From: Chitinophaga rhizosphaerae
GTDB taxonomy: Bacteria; Bacteroidota; Bacteroidia; Chitinophagales; Chitinophagaceae
Assembly (NCBI RefSeq): GCF_003958645.1
Contig: NZ_RXLO01000003.1
Coordinates: 372,001-436,000 of the forward strand
DNA length: 64,000 bases
Reading direction: 5' to 3'
The notes beneath the pieces were generated by a model. That model was not told the DNA's origin, did not search any database, and worked only from the letters and a program-made list of their open reading frames with translations. How positions within the stretch are numbered: position 1 is the first letter of the stretch; each line of letters starts with the position of its first letter. This document shows positions 54,261 through 63,898 of the stretch, in pieces. Made by a program: the position numbers and the translations under genes.

Positions 54261-56363
54261 ATGAGTTTGAATAATAGATGTTTCCCATTTGGAATATCCA
54301 GATGGGAAGGGCGAATATTCTTGCTATGGACATTCTTCGTGTACTGCATCTTTTGTAGCGCAATGCGTGGGTACGCCTGCCAGGAGGAGCCTCAGCATGT
54401 CGAAGAGTGGCAGGAGCAACAAGCGGGATCGGCACCTGAAGAAATGCGTGAGAACGATGAGCAATGGACGTTGCTGCAACGATATCTCCGCCGCCCGCTC
54501 AACCTGAACACAGCCACGGCAGAAGAGTTGCAGGAGTTAGGGGTTTTGCTGCCGGAGCAGGTCTTCCGGTTGTTGGAACACCGGAATGCACTCGGCCCCC
54601 TTATCGCGATTTATGAATTGCAGGCGATAAAGGGATTCGATATGCCAACGATCCGGAGATTGCTACCCTACGTTTCGGCGGGGAACGCTTTTGTTGAGCA
54701 GATTCCCTTCCGTAACTACTGGACCGAAGGCAAACATTCCCTGCAACTGCGCTATGCGAGAACCTGGGACGGGCCCGGCAGATCGCTGTTCCCAGCCGCG
54801 GAAAAACCGCCGGCATATATGGGGAGCCCTGATAAACTGACCTTGCGGTACCGTTATGCAATGGGCCGCCACATGGGCTGGGGGCTCGTGCTGGAAAAAG
54901 ATGCAGGTGAATCCTGGTTGCGGAAGAGTGCCGTTCCATTGCCGGACCATATCGGATTTCATTGGGTGGTCAGGCGCCCCGGCCTGTTGAAGACGCTGGT
55001 GTTGGGTGATTATACCATCAATATCGGGCAAGGGCTCGTACAATGGCACGGGATGGCGCCTGGTAAAGGTGCTTCCGTCCTTTATTTCAAAAGGGAAGGA
55101 GAATCGTTGCGGCCGTATGCAGGAGCGGGGGAGTTTTATTTTTACCGCGGAGTCGCGTCAACTTTGGCTTTGCGCAAGTCTGAAATCACCGCCTGGTTAT
55201 CTGCCCGCACCCTTGACGGTAGATTGAAACCGGCGGAAGCGGACACTGCTGAGACTTTTGGTTCGATCCTGTCTGCCGGTTACCATCGAAGCATTTCGGA
55301 ACTGGAGGCCCGGGGGAATATTAAACAGTACACGGCTGGCGCAATCTGGAAGCGGCGCTGGCGGGCGGGACACGTAGCGTTCAATGCACAGGGCCAACAT
55401 TTTTCCGTTCCGCTGCAAAGGGGCGATGAATGGTACCGGCAGTTCCTTTTTCAGGGAGATCGCTTGCTGGAAACCAGTGTCGATCATGCATTTAACTGGA
55501 GGAATGTTCATTTTTTCGGTGAAGCGGCGCGAAGCAGTACAGGTCATTTGGCGATGATGCAGGGATGGCTGGCTGTATTATCATCCGCGGTGGATGCCGG
55601 CATGGTCTGGCGCACCGGGGCTCCGGGGTTCGTGGGGATGTACGGAGCGCCGTTCGGAGCATCTGGTTTGGCGGGGAACGAACGGGGCTGCTATGGCGCC
55701 TTGCAATGGCGGGTATGTCCTGCATTAGTGGCCGCCGGTTTTGTGGATGTGTTTGGATTTCCGTGGTTACGCTACCGAGTAAGTGCTCCTTCCAAAGGAA
55801 CGGATGCCCTGATGTCCCTGCAGTGGAATCCGTCGCGGCACGCAATGGTGCAGGGCAGTTACCGTTACACGGAGAAAATGCAGGATATGCAGCAGGAAGG
55901 TGCCATGGAAAAAGCCCCCATGCAGCAGCGCGCGCACCAGTTGCAGTTGCGTTGCGAATTTCCGATATCGCCGGTGTTGACCTGGCGGGCAAGGACGCAA
56001 TGCCAGCTGCTGGGATCGTCCGGAACATGGATAGCCATACAGCAGTGGAACTGGCGGTCGGGGAAATGGAAGGGGAATTGCAGTTATGCCTGGTACGACG
56101 GAGGCGCGGGCTTAGGCATGTACCTGTCGGGGCTTGGGTTTCCGGGAGACGGGACGGTTGCGCGTTTCAGCGGCTCTGGCTGGTATCTGCGATGCCAGGC
56201 GCAACGTACAATCGGCGATCGATGGAGCGCATGGTGCAGTTGGCAATTCGCACGAAGCCGGGCCCCCGTCCAGACGCTCGCGGAATGGCGGAAAGGGGCG
56301 TTGTTAGAGGGGAGGAGCACCGTCCTATTGCAGGTGCAGTACGAATGGGGAAAGCAGGAATGA
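54261..56363 (+). CDS. Outer-membrane barrel protein with ComEA-like helix-hairpin-helix domain
   Basis: 700 residues. An exported N-terminus (RIFLLWTFFVYCIFCSAM) is followed at about 72-130 by a helix-hairpin-helix unit of ComEA type: PLNLNTATAEELQELGVLLP, then FRLLEHRNALGPLIAIYELQ and IKGFDMPTIRRLLPYV. The remainder, about 560 residues, alternates aromatic and polar residues in strand-like segments (YWTEGKHSLQLRYARTWDGP, WMVQL-like ends) and looks like a transmembrane barrel. HhH motifs of this class bind double-stranded DNA, which in an outer-membrane protein would fit DNA uptake. That function is inference; the gene is a recognised Bacteroidota type without known role to me. Confidence 0.7.
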   Translation: MSLNNRCFPFGISRWEGRIFLLWTFFVYCIFCSAMRGYACQEEPQHVEEWQEQQAGSAPEEMRENDEQWTLLQRYLRRPLNLNTATAEELQELGVLLPEQVFRLLEHRNALGPLIAIYELQAIKGFDMPTIRRLLPYVSAGNAFVEQIPFRNYWTEGKHSLQLRYARTWDGPGRSLFPAAEKPPAYMGSPDKLTLRYRYAMGRHMGWGLVLEKDAGESWLRKSAVPLPDHIGFHWVVRRPGLLKTLVLGDYTINIGQGLVQWHGMAPGKGASVLYFKREGESLRPYAGAGEFYFYRGVASTLALRKSEITAWLSARTLDGRLKPAEADTAETFGSILSAGYHRSISELEARGNIKQYTAGAIWKRRWRAGHVAFNAQGQHFSVPLQRGDEWYRQFLFQGDRLLETSVDHAFNWRNVHFFGEAARSSTGHLAMMQGWLAVLSSAVDAGMVWRTGAPGFVGMYGAPFGASGLAGNERGCYGALQWRVCPALVAAGFVDVFGFPWLRYRVSAPSKGTDALMSLQWNPSRHAMVQGSYRYTEKMQDMQQEGAMEKAPMQQRAHQLQLRCEFPISPVLTWRARTQCQLLGSSGTWIAIQQWNWRSGKWKGNCSYAWYDGGAGLGMYLSGLGFPGDGTVARFSGSGWYLRCQAQRTIGDRWSAWCSWQFARSRAPVQTLAEWRKGALLEGRSTVLLQVQYEWGKQE

Positions 56364-56550
56364 TTCCAGGCCGTTTCCCGGGAATTGAGTAAACGAAATG
56401 GTCTTTTCCGCGTTATAATTCCATACTTTCCTCCAAAAAACACTATGCGATTGCAGTTTTACATAGTATCTTACAGGACTTGTTGAACAAGTAAAGCCTT
56501 TAACTCATTGATGATTTAGATTTTGATTGACACCAACTGATCATCAATCC

Positions 56551-56580
56551 GCCGGTTTCTTCGGAAACCGGCATTTTTAT
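56551..56580 (+). terminator. Terminator downstream of HhH/barrel gene
   Basis: GCCGGTTTC and GAAACCGGC form a 9-bp stem with a TTCG tetraloop, followed by ATTTTTAT. It lies about 190 bp after the stop, so it may end that transcript or an intervening small RNA. Confidence 0.75.
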
Positions 56581-56735
56581 GCCCAATCCCAAAAAAACTT
56601 TGCTCTTTTTCAAACAAATTTGAAGGGATCATGAAAAGTTGACGGTGATTTGTAAGTCAATAACTTATCTAGTTATTGCCGCATATCCGCTGCAGTGGCC
56701 TGTTAATAAGCCTTAACAAAATTTTAACTAAAAAT

Positions 56736-56764
56736 TTTGTGGATTCAAAAAATGCCTATTTTGC
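56736..56764 (+). promoter_or_regulatory. Candidate promoter of second susC gene
   Basis: TTTG at 56736-56739, a 17-bp spacer and TATTTTGC at 56757-56764, one base short of the standard TAnnTTTGC; 27 bp before the ATG. The same variant TATTTTGC precedes trpS. Confidence 0.35.
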
Positions 56765-56791
56765 GGGTGTCAACCAAAATCTAAATCATCT

Positions 56792-59700
56792 ATGAAAAAG
56801 GCTCTACTTTTTCTCACCACTGCCGTGGTGAGCAGTAGTCTGGCTTATGCTCAGCAGCGCCAGATTACGGGGAAGGTCAGAGGAGACGATGGAGCTCCCA
56901 TCCCCTTCGCCACAATCCAGATAAAAGGAACTACCACCGGCACCACCACCGACCAGTCCGGCAACTTCCAGCTCAACATTCCCGGCAACAAAACGGTCCT
57001 CATCATCCGAAGCCTGGGATACCTCAACAGGGAAGTCCCCGCCGGTAACAGCGCCACCCTCGATGTCGTACTTCAAACCGACAACACGAACCTCGATGAA
57101 GTAGTGGTAACCGCCCTCAACATCAAACGCTCCCAGAAATCCGTCCCCTACGCCGTTCAACAAGTGGATGCCGCCAGGCTCACCCAAACCAGGGAAACCA
57201 ACATCAGCTCCACGCTCGCCGGTAAAGTAGCCGGCGTCCAGATCCAGGGACAGTCGGGCGCCAAAATCGGCCAGGGCGCAGTTGTCCGCCTCCGCGGCGC
57301 AGGGTCCCTCTCCGATAAGAACCCCCTCTTCGTCCTCGACGGAACACCCGTCAGCCCGGACGATATCAACATGGACGATGTGGAAAACATCTCCGTCCTC
57401 AAAGGTCCCAACGCCACCGCATTATACGGCCAGCGCGCAGACGCCGGCGTGGTAGTGGTCACCTCCAAGAAAGGCCGCCTCAACCCCGGCATCGGGCTCC
57501 AACTCAACCAAACCACCACCTTCGACAAAGTTTACATCCTCCCCGACTATCAAAACGAATATGCCGGCGGCGGCGTAAGCAACCTCATGCGCTTCAAATG
57601 GCAAGCCGGCATGCCCGATGAATGGAAAACGATGGACGGGAAATTCTATCACGACTACTCCGACGACGCCAGCTGGGGCCCCCGCATGGTAGGCCAGGAA
57701 TACATCCCCTGGTACGCCTGGTACCCGGGCGCCAACTTCGGAAAAACCGCGAAGCTCGTTGCCCAACCGGATAATGTGCGCGACTTCTACCGCACCGGTA
57801 TTTCCTACAACAACAACGTTAACTTCATGAAAGCCGGCGAAGGATACAATGTTCGTGTATCTTTCACCAACCTGCAACGGACCGGCGTTATCCCCAACTC
57901 CAGCCTCGATAAAAACTCATTCTCCACCCAGGCCAACTTCGACATGGGCCGCCATTTCACCGTCGGCGCCAATGTGTACTACGTCACCGAAAACCTGAAA
58001 GGTGAATTCAACGACGGCTATTCCAACAACTCGTCCGGTTCGTTCAACCAATGGTTCCACCGCGATCTCGACCTCGGCAAACTCAAGGAACTTCGTGGAC
58101 TGAAATCCCCGCAGGGCGCCCTCGGCAGCTGGAACCACAACAACCCCGACAGCTACAGCGGCTCCAATCCGCTCAAATTCTATGGCGCCAACTTCTGGTA
58201 CAACTTCTTCTCCTACTTCGATGAGATCGATAACTTCTCGAAACGCAATCGCGTTTTCGGTGATATCAACCTCACCTACAAACTGAACGATCATTTCAAG
58301 ATCGCCGCATTTTTCAGGAGAAACGAACTGAGCGTCAACCGCGAAGAAAAAACACCCTACATCCTCGAAAGCAGCGCCACGCAAACCGGCGTGAAACAGA
58401 GATATTTCACCCGACAGGATTGGGTGCGCGAAGATAACTATGAAGGGCTCGCATCATACAATAACCAGTTCTTCGACCGCGCGCTAAGCGTCGATTTCAA
58501 CCTCGGCGGCAACGTTCGGAAAAACAGTTCATCGTTCATCAGTGCATCCACTGTCAACGGTTTGACCGTTCCCGACCTGTTTACGCTGTCGAATTCGAAA
58601 GACCCGATCACCTATTCCAACGACCGCTTTAATAAAACCGTTCGCAGCGCCTATGCAAGGACCACGCTCGGCTGGAAAGACATTTACTTCCTCGACGCGT
58701 CTATCCGCAACGACATCAGTTCCGCGCTTCCCAAAAACAACAATTCCTACTGGTACCCTTCCGTTGGCGCCAGCATCATGTTCAGCGAATACCTGAAAAA
58801 ATCGATTCCCTTCCTGTCGTTCGGTAAACTCCGCGCGGGATGGGCGCAAATCGGTTCCGACCTCGATCCGTATCAACTCGAGCTCATCTATTCACTGGAG
58901 CCGACCCAGTTCGACAAGAGCTCGCCGATGTTCACCCGCAACACCCTGCCAAACGACGGCATCATGCCTTCCCTTTCTTCTTCGATGGAATTGGGGACGG
59001 ATTTGAAATTCCTGCAAAATAGACTGGGCGTGAGTTTTACGTACTACCGAGAAGACAAGCGCAACGAAATCCTCACCGTAAACGTGTCTAACGCCAGCGG
59101 CTTCCTTTCCAAAGTGATCAACGCGGGCAGCCTGGTCCGTAACGGCATCGAACTGCAACTGGACGCAACACCGGTGAAAACGCTGGATTTTAACTGGGAA
59201 ACCACGATCAACTTCGCAAGGAGCAAATCTGTCGTGAAAAAACTGACCGACGACGTGAAAACCTATACCCTGCCCAACACCGACCGTGGCGGCGCGGCGG
59301 TTTCTTTCGGCGTGGCCACCGTGGTGCATGCGGAAGGGGAAGACTGGGGCCAGTTGCGGGGGAACGGTATCAAACGCATCAACGGCCAACCCGTTTTGAA
59401 TGCCGATGGTACATTTGCCATGGAACAAAATCTCTACTTCGGTTCGGTGCTTCCGGATTTTATGGGGGGATGGTTTAACCAGTTCACTTATAAAGACATC
59501 ACGCTGACCGCAGCCCTCGATTTCCAGAAAGGCGGCAAATATTTTTCGCTGTCTGATTTCTGGGGATCATTCTCCGGGTTGTATGCCAAAACCGCCGTCC
59601 TCAACGATAAAGGCATTCCCGTCCGCGATCCCGTTGCCGATGGTGGCGGTGTAATGGTGGAAGGGGTGGACGCAGACGGCAAAGCCGTGAAGAAATATGT

Positions 59701-59998
59701 AGAGGCACAAACATATTGGCACCAGTTCCGTACCAACAGCAACATCGCGGATATGTCCATCTTCGACGCCTCGTTCGTGAAACTGCGCGAAGTGAGCCTC
59801 GGCTACAATCTGCCGGTGAAGAAATGGGCGCCCAAAGTATTCACGCAAGCCAACATTTCACTGGTTGCCAGGAACGTGTGGCTGATTTATGCGGACGAAA
59901 AGGGATTCGATCCCTCCGAGCTGTCGGGCCGTTTCGGTGAAAACGGGCAAATGCCCGGGGTACGGTCTTTCGGTGTTAACCTGAAACTTGGTTTCTAA
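56792..59998 (+). CDS. SusC/RagA-family TonB-dependent transporter, copy 2
   Basis: 1068-residue outer-membrane transporter. Signal peptide MKKALLFLTTAVVSSSLAYAQ. Regulatory-like domain (ITGKVRGDDGAPIPFATIQI), TonB-box-like NLDEVVVTALNIKRSQK, plug (RGAGSLSDKNPLFVLDGTPV, SVLKGPNATALYGQRADAG) and barrel ending VRSFGVNLKLGF. It is clearly separate from copy 1 in its N-terminal and barrel sequence. The following gene encodes its SusD-type partner, 11 bp away. No enzymes flank it, so the substrate cannot be guessed. Confidence 0.95.
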   Translation: MKKALLFLTTAVVSSSLAYAQQRQITGKVRGDDGAPIPFATIQIKGTTTGTTTDQSGNFQLNIPGNKTVLIIRSLGYLNREVPAGNSATLDVVLQTDNTNLDEVVVTALNIKRSQKSVPYAVQQVDAARLTQTRETNISSTLAGKVAGVQIQGQSGAKIGQGAVVRLRGAGSLSDKNPLFVLDGTPVSPDDINMDDVENISVLKGPNATALYGQRADAGVVVVTSKKGRLNPGIGLQLNQTTTFDKVYILPDYQNEYAGGGVSNLMRFKWQAGMPDEWKTMDGKFYHDYSDDASWGPRMVGQEYIPWYAWYPGANFGKTAKLVAQPDNVRDFYRTGISYNNNVNFMKAGEGYNVRVSFTNLQRTGVIPNSSLDKNSFSTQANFDMGRHFTVGANVYYVTENLKGEFNDGYSNNSSGSFNQWFHRDLDLGKLKELRGLKSPQGALGSWNHNNPDSYSGSNPLKFYGANFWYNFFSYFDEIDNFSKRNRVFGDINLTYKLNDHFKIAAFFRRNELSVNREEKTPYILESSATQTGVKQRYFTRQDWVREDNYEGLASYNNQFFDRALSVDFNLGGNVRKNSSSFISASTVNGLTVPDLFTLSNSKDPITYSNDRFNKTVRSAYARTTLGWKDIYFLDASIRNDISSALPKNNNSYWYPSVGASIMFSEYLKKSIPFLSFGKLRAGWAQIGSDLDPYQLELIYSLEPTQFDKSSPMFTRNTLPNDGIMPSLSSSMELGTDLKFLQNRLGVSFTYYREDKRNEILTVNVSNASGFLSKVINAGSLVRNGIELQLDATPVKTLDFNWETTINFARSKSVVKKLTDDVKTYTLPNTDRGGAAVSFGVATVVHAEGEDWGQLRGNGIKRINGQPVLNADGTFAMEQNLYFGSVLPDFMGGWFNQFTYKDITLTAALDFQKGGKYFSLSDFWGSFSGLYAKTAVLNDKGIPVRDPVADGGGVMVEGVDADGKAVKKYVEAQTYWHQFRTNSNIADMSIFDASFVKLREVSLGYNLPVKKWAPKVFTQANISLVARNVWLIYADEKGFDPSELSGRFGENGQMPGVRSFGVNLKLGF

Positions 59999-60009
59999 AA
60001 AATCAGATC

Positions 60010-61497
60010 ATGAAAAGACATTTCAATAAAATATCCATCTGCCTGTTGCTTTCGGTATTTTTTACTGCGGAAAGCTGCAAGGATTTCGGTGATTTGAACG
60101 AATCGCCCAATGCAAGCGCATCGCCCGTAACGTCTGCATTGCTGACGGGTGCGGAAGTATATCTCGGCAGCGGCAATTCCATGACGGTAAATTATGCGTT
60201 CGACGTGCGTTTCCTCAACGAAGGCGCCATGTACGTGCAATATACTTCCCAAACCCAGTACCCGGACGAATCCCAGTATTCCGTGACGGCCAGGGGATGG
60301 GCGCAATATTTCGCCGGTCCGCTGGAAGATCTGCACAAGATCATCGAATACAATACCGACGAAACGAAGAAAAACCAGCCTACCGTTACTTCCGGCGGTT
60401 CCAATGCGAACCAGCTGGCGGTGGCCCGCATCCTCAAAGCCTATTTTTTCGCGCAACTGACCGATATGTGGGGGGATGTGCCTTACAAGGAGGCGCTCGC
60501 AGGAATGGTTACGCCCAAATACGATACGCAGAAAGACATTTATACCGATCTGTTGAAGGAATTGAAGGAAGCGATCGGTCAGTTTGACGGCGGCGCTGCC
60601 GTGAAGGGGGATATTCTCTTCAGCGGCGATCCCGTGAAATGGAAACGCTTTGCGAACTCGTTGCGGATGATCCTGGCATTGCGCCTTTCCAGGCGCGACG
60701 GTGAAATCGGCAATCTCGGGAAAACCGCTTTCGCCGAGGCGCTCGCCAGCCCGGCCGGACTCATCGACCAGAACAGCGAGAATGCGTTCATGCCCTGGCC
60801 CGGCGGTTCCTATAAAAACCCCTGGTACCAGATGTACGATGGCCGTACCGACTACGCCATCAGCGCAACCCTGGCCGATACCCTGAAAAAATACGGCGAT
60901 CCCCGCGTGTCTGTGTATGGAGAGCCACACAGTGGCGTGGTGAAAGGCGTGCCCTACGGCCTCACCCGTGAACTGCTCATCACCTGGTCTGCCAACAACC
61001 CGGACGCATCCAGGATCGGGCCGGACATAACAGACGAAAAAGCGCCCGACTATATCATCACCGCAGCGCAAATCCTGCTGTCGCGCGCGGAAGCCGCACA
61101 ACTCGGCTGGACCGCCGAAAATGCCGGGCAGCTGTACAACGATGCCATCAAAGCATCGTGGGAGCAATGGGGTGTTTTCGATCAAACCGCTTACGACGGC
61201 TATATCGCCGACGCGAAAATTTCATTTGCCGGCGGCGAAGTGCTGCGGAAGATCGGCACGCAGAAATGGATTGCGCTCTATCCCAATTCCTGGCAAGGAT
61301 GGGCGGAATGGCGCAGGATGGGCTGGCCCTTTATCAAGCCCACGCCGCATGCGGTGAACGTGAGCAAACAGATCCCCCGCCGGTATGGCTACCCCACCAA
61401 CGAAATCACCCTGAACAAGGCGAACTACAGCGAAGCCGTGTCGCGCATGCAGGGCGGCGATACGCACGACGGCCGCGTTTGGTGGGATAAACAATAA
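60010..61497 (+). CDS. SusD-like (SusD-like_2) outer-membrane lipoprotein
   Basis: 495 residues. Lipoprotein signal MKRHFNKISICLLLSVFFTA with lipobox SC (Cys23, ESCKDFGDLNESPN). Family-typical blocks: RFLNEGAMYVQYTSQTQYPD, QLAVARILKAYFFAQLTDMW and the C-terminal ALYPNSWQGWAEWRRMGWPF with SRMQGGDTHDGRVWWDK, which matches the SusD-like_2 branch rather than classical SusD. It caps the SusC barrel and binds substrate at the surface. Operon with the susC and DUF1735 genes. Confidence 0.93.
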   Translation: MKRHFNKISICLLLSVFFTAESCKDFGDLNESPNASASPVTSALLTGAEVYLGSGNSMTVNYAFDVRFLNEGAMYVQYTSQTQYPDESQYSVTARGWAQYFAGPLEDLHKIIEYNTDETKKNQPTVTSGGSNANQLAVARILKAYFFAQLTDMWGDVPYKEALAGMVTPKYDTQKDIYTDLLKELKEAIGQFDGGAAVKGDILFSGDPVKWKRFANSLRMILALRLSRRDGEIGNLGKTAFAEALASPAGLIDQNSENAFMPWPGGSYKNPWYQMYDGRTDYAISATLADTLKKYGDPRVSVYGEPHSGVVKGVPYGLTRELLITWSANNPDASRIGPDITDEKAPDYIITAAQILLSRAEAAQLGWTAENAGQLYNDAIKASWEQWGVFDQTAYDGYIADAKISFAGGEVLRKIGTQKWIALYPNSWQGWAEWRRMGWPFIKPTPHAVNVSKQIPRRYGYPTNEITLNKANYSEAVSRMQGGDTHDGRVWWDKQ

Positions 61498-61523
61498 CTT
61501 ATTTAATATATAAACGAATTAGC

Positions 61524-62390
61524 ATGTTCACTATACAGCTTTTCAGAAATATACTGCTCTGCAGCGGCGCTATGCTGCTCGCGACGGGATGCCAGAAAGA
61601 TAGCGATGGACTGGGAGGCGCGGGCCAGACGCTGGTCCGCCTGCCAGGTTCGCAAGATACCCTGATAGTTTTTGGGGTGGATTACAAAGCCACTTCCCAA
61701 TCGGTCAATATCCTGGAAATTAACCGTTCTCCGCACAATGAAGGCGTAATTAACGGGGAAACGATCGTGAAGATCAGGCCAGACGCCAGTCTGATCACCA
61801 AAATCAACGATAGCCGCGACAAGGATTTCGAGGCGCTTCCGGCCAACGCCTGGAGCCTCGACGCTTCCGTGAAACTGGTGAACGGGTTTTATGAAGTGCG
61901 TTTCGGGCCCGGGGAAATTGCACAGTATATCAAGATAAATTTAAATACCAGCCTGCTCGATCTCACCAAGTCGTACGCGATGCCTTTCGTGCTGGCGGAA
62001 GCCGTGAACGGCGTAGTGTCCAAGGGCCCGAACACCGCGCTGGTGCAGGTGATCATTAAAAATCAGTGGGACGGGAAGTACGCTGCCGCCGGCACTTTTT
62101 ATCACCCGGTGAACGGTCCGCGGGCGATCGAAGAGGATAAAGACCTCGTAACGGCGGGGCCCAATTCCGTCATTTGCAACCTCGGCGACCTGGGTGCGAG
62201 CGGTTACCAAATGATATTGACGATACAAACGGATAATACGGTTACCATCGCGCCTGCCGGAGCTACGCCCAACGTGGATATGAACTATGGTGTCAATAAG
62301 TATGACCCTGCCACTAAGGCGTTTACGCTGAATTATGCCTATAATACGGCGGCTCCCCGCATCGTCCGGGAAACGATTACCCGCAAATAA
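61524..62390 (+). CDS. DUF1735 (BT_3987-type) lipoprotein
   Basis: 288-residue lipoprotein: MFTIQLFRNILLCSGAMLLATG with lipobox ATGC, Cys23. The N-terminal half fits DUF1735 (VDYKATSQSVNILEINRSPH, IVKIRPDASLITKINDSRDK, IAQYIKINLNTSLLDLTKSY, YAMPFVLAEAVNG), a surface beta-domain; the C-terminal half fits DUF4361 (NQWDGKYAAAGTFYHPVNGP). Such proteins often follow SusD-like genes and are thought to bind glycan at the cell surface. It is 26 bp after the susD-like gene. Last gene of the operon, followed by a terminator. Confidence 0.88.
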   Translation: MFTIQLFRNILLCSGAMLLATGCQKDSDGLGGAGQTLVRLPGSQDTLIVFGVDYKATSQSVNILEINRSPHNEGVINGETIVKIRPDASLITKINDSRDKDFEALPANAWSLDASVKLVNGFYEVRFGPGEIAQYIKINLNTSLLDLTKSYAMPFVLAEAVNGVVSKGPNTALVQVIIKNQWDGKYAAAGTFYHPVNGPRAIEEDKDLVTAGPNSVICNLGDLGASGYQMILTIQTDNTVTIAPAGATPNVDMNYGVNKYDPATKAFTLNYAYNTAAPRIVRETITRK

Positions 62391-62418
62391 GTCTTTGCTT
62401 TGTTAGTGCTATTTTAAA

Positions 62419-62450
62419 AACAGCCTCCAAATGCGGAGGCTGTTTTTTAT
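62419..62450 (+). terminator. Terminator closing second susCD operon
   Basis: AACAGCCTCC pairs with GGAGGCTGTT over a 6-nt loop and is followed by TTTTTAT. Confidence 0.9.
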
Positions 62451-62476
62451 TTTTGTGCTTTCTAATCCACATAATA

Positions 62477-62788
62477 ATGGAAAATCAAGACGAGCAGCAA
62501 CAGCTGAATATTGAACTGAGCGAGGAAATAGCAGACGGAACGTATGCCAACCTGGCGATTATCACGCATTCTCCGTCAGAGTTTGTAGTGGATTTTATCA
62601 ACGTAATGCCCGGCTTGCCCAAGGCTAAGGTAAAGTCAAGGATCATTTTGACGCCGCAGCATGCCAAGCGCCTCATGAAAGCATTGGCAGATAACGTAAA
62701 GAAATATGAATCCGCCCATGGTACGATCCAGGACCAGGAGCCGGTTTCCTTACCGATGAACTTCGGCGGCCCCACCGCCCAGGCATAA
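62477..62788 (+). CDS. DUF3467 protein
   Basis: 103-residue conserved protein of unknown function. ATG at 62477. The DUF3467 core is recognisable: LNIELSEEIADGTYANLAII, HSPSEFVVDFINVMPGLPKA and SRIILTPQHAKRLMKALADN. Short, cytosolic, with a Gln/Glu-rich start (ENQDEQQQ). It precedes the dehydrogenase gene by 13 bp and is probably co-transcribed with it. Confidence 0.88.
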   Translation: MENQDEQQQLNIELSEEIADGTYANLAIITHSPSEFVVDFINVMPGLPKAKVKSRIILTPQHAKRLMKALADNVKKYESAHGTIQDQEPVSLPMNFGGPTAQA

Positions 62789-62801
62789 CCGAATCACCAG
62801 A

Positions 62802-63878
62802 ATGGAGCAAATTTTTTCGTACGGGCATTTGCGGGATTTCACCCGTGATGTTTTCCTGAAAATGGGCTGTTCTGCCGGACATGCCGATCTCGCAGCCACC
62901 GTTTTATTGTCGGCCGACCTTAGAGGGATTGATTCTCATGGAGTTGCGCGTTTGAGCGGGTATGTTCGCCTTTGGGAAGCTGGCCGCATCAACCCTACGC
63001 CCGATATCCGGATCGTTCATGAAACGCCTTCTACGGCAGTAGTGGACGGTGATGGTGGTCTCGGGCTGGTGGTAGCGCCTTTTGCCATGCAGGTAGCGAT
63101 CGACAAAGCGAAGGTCGCGGGCACGGGATGGGTCAGTGTACGGCATTCCAACCACTTCGGGATAGCCGGTTACCATGCCATGATGGCGCTGGAACAGGAC
63201 ATGATCGGAATGGCGATGACGAACGCAAGCCCGTTGGTGGCGCCTACCTTCGCTACCGAACGGATGTTGGGCACCAATCCAATCGCCGTGGCGATCCCGG
63301 CGGGAGAGCAGCCGCCTTTCGTCGCCGATTTCGCCACCACCACGGCGGCGAACGGCAAGCTGGAGATCCTCCAGCGCAAGGAGCAGGAAGCCCCCGAAGG
63401 CTGGGTGCAGGACAAAAACGGCAATCCCAGTACCAACCCGAACGAGCTCAAAAGCGGCGGCGCCCTGCTGCCTCTTGGTGGCGACCGCGAACACGGAAGC
63501 CATAAAGGCTATTGCCTGGGTGCGATCGTTGATATATTTTCGGCCGTGCTTTCCGGGGCCAACTACGGGCCATGGGCACCTCCGTTCGTCAGCTTCCTCC
63601 CCCTTCCCCCGGACCCCGTGGGCAAAGGGCTCGGGCATTTCTTCGGCGCCATGCGCACCGATGCCTTCCGGCCGGCAGATGAATTCAAGGCGCATATGGA
63701 CACATGGATCAACCGCTTCCGCAGCGCGCAAACCGTTCCCGGCGAGGAAAAAGTCCTCATCCCCGGCGATCCAGAACGCGAAATGCAGGCCCACCGGCTC
63801 GAAGCCGGCATCCCAATACTCGCCCCCGTCGTGAAAGACCTCGGCGAAGTAGCATCGAAATTTAAAATCAATTTTTAA
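62802..63878 (+). CDS. Malate/L-lactate dehydrogenase-family (Ldh_2) oxidoreductase
   Basis: 358-residue NAD(P)-dependent oxidoreductase of the Ldh_2 (not Rossmann-type) superfamily, acting on a 2-hydroxyacid such as malate, lactate or ureidoglycolate. Motifs: LRGIDSHGVARLSGYVR (catalytic His), VSVRHSNHFGIAGYHAM, TFATERMLGTNPIAVAIP, FATTTAANGKLEILQRK and LGGDREHGSHKGYCLG. Exact substrate cannot be read from sequence. It follows the DUF3467 gene by 13 bp and the aspartate kinase start comes 20 bp later, suggesting one operon. Confidence 0.92.
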   Translation: MEQIFSYGHLRDFTRDVFLKMGCSAGHADLAATVLLSADLRGIDSHGVARLSGYVRLWEAGRINPTPDIRIVHETPSTAVVDGDGGLGLVVAPFAMQVAIDKAKVAGTGWVSVRHSNHFGIAGYHAMMALEQDMIGMAMTNASPLVAPTFATERMLGTNPIAVAIPAGEQPPFVADFATTTAANGKLEILQRKEQEAPEGWVQDKNGNPSTNPNELKSGGALLPLGGDREHGSHKGYCLGAIVDIFSAVLSGANYGPWAPPFVSFLPLPPDPVGKGLGHFFGAMRTDAFRPADEFKAHMDTWINRFRSAQTVPGEEKVLIPGDPEREMQAHRLEAGIPILAPVVKDLGEVASKFKINF

Positions 63879-63898
63879 GTAATATATATCACAAGCAA

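Larger units (their letters stand above)
56364..56791. other. 428-bp intergenic region upstream of susC 2
   Basis: Contains a terminator hairpin (56551), a widely spaced inverted repeat ATTGATGAT/ATCATCAAT (56508-56548), a T/A-rich leader and a candidate promoter (TTTG at 56736, TATTTTGC at 56757). No gene is supported. Confidence 0.55.
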
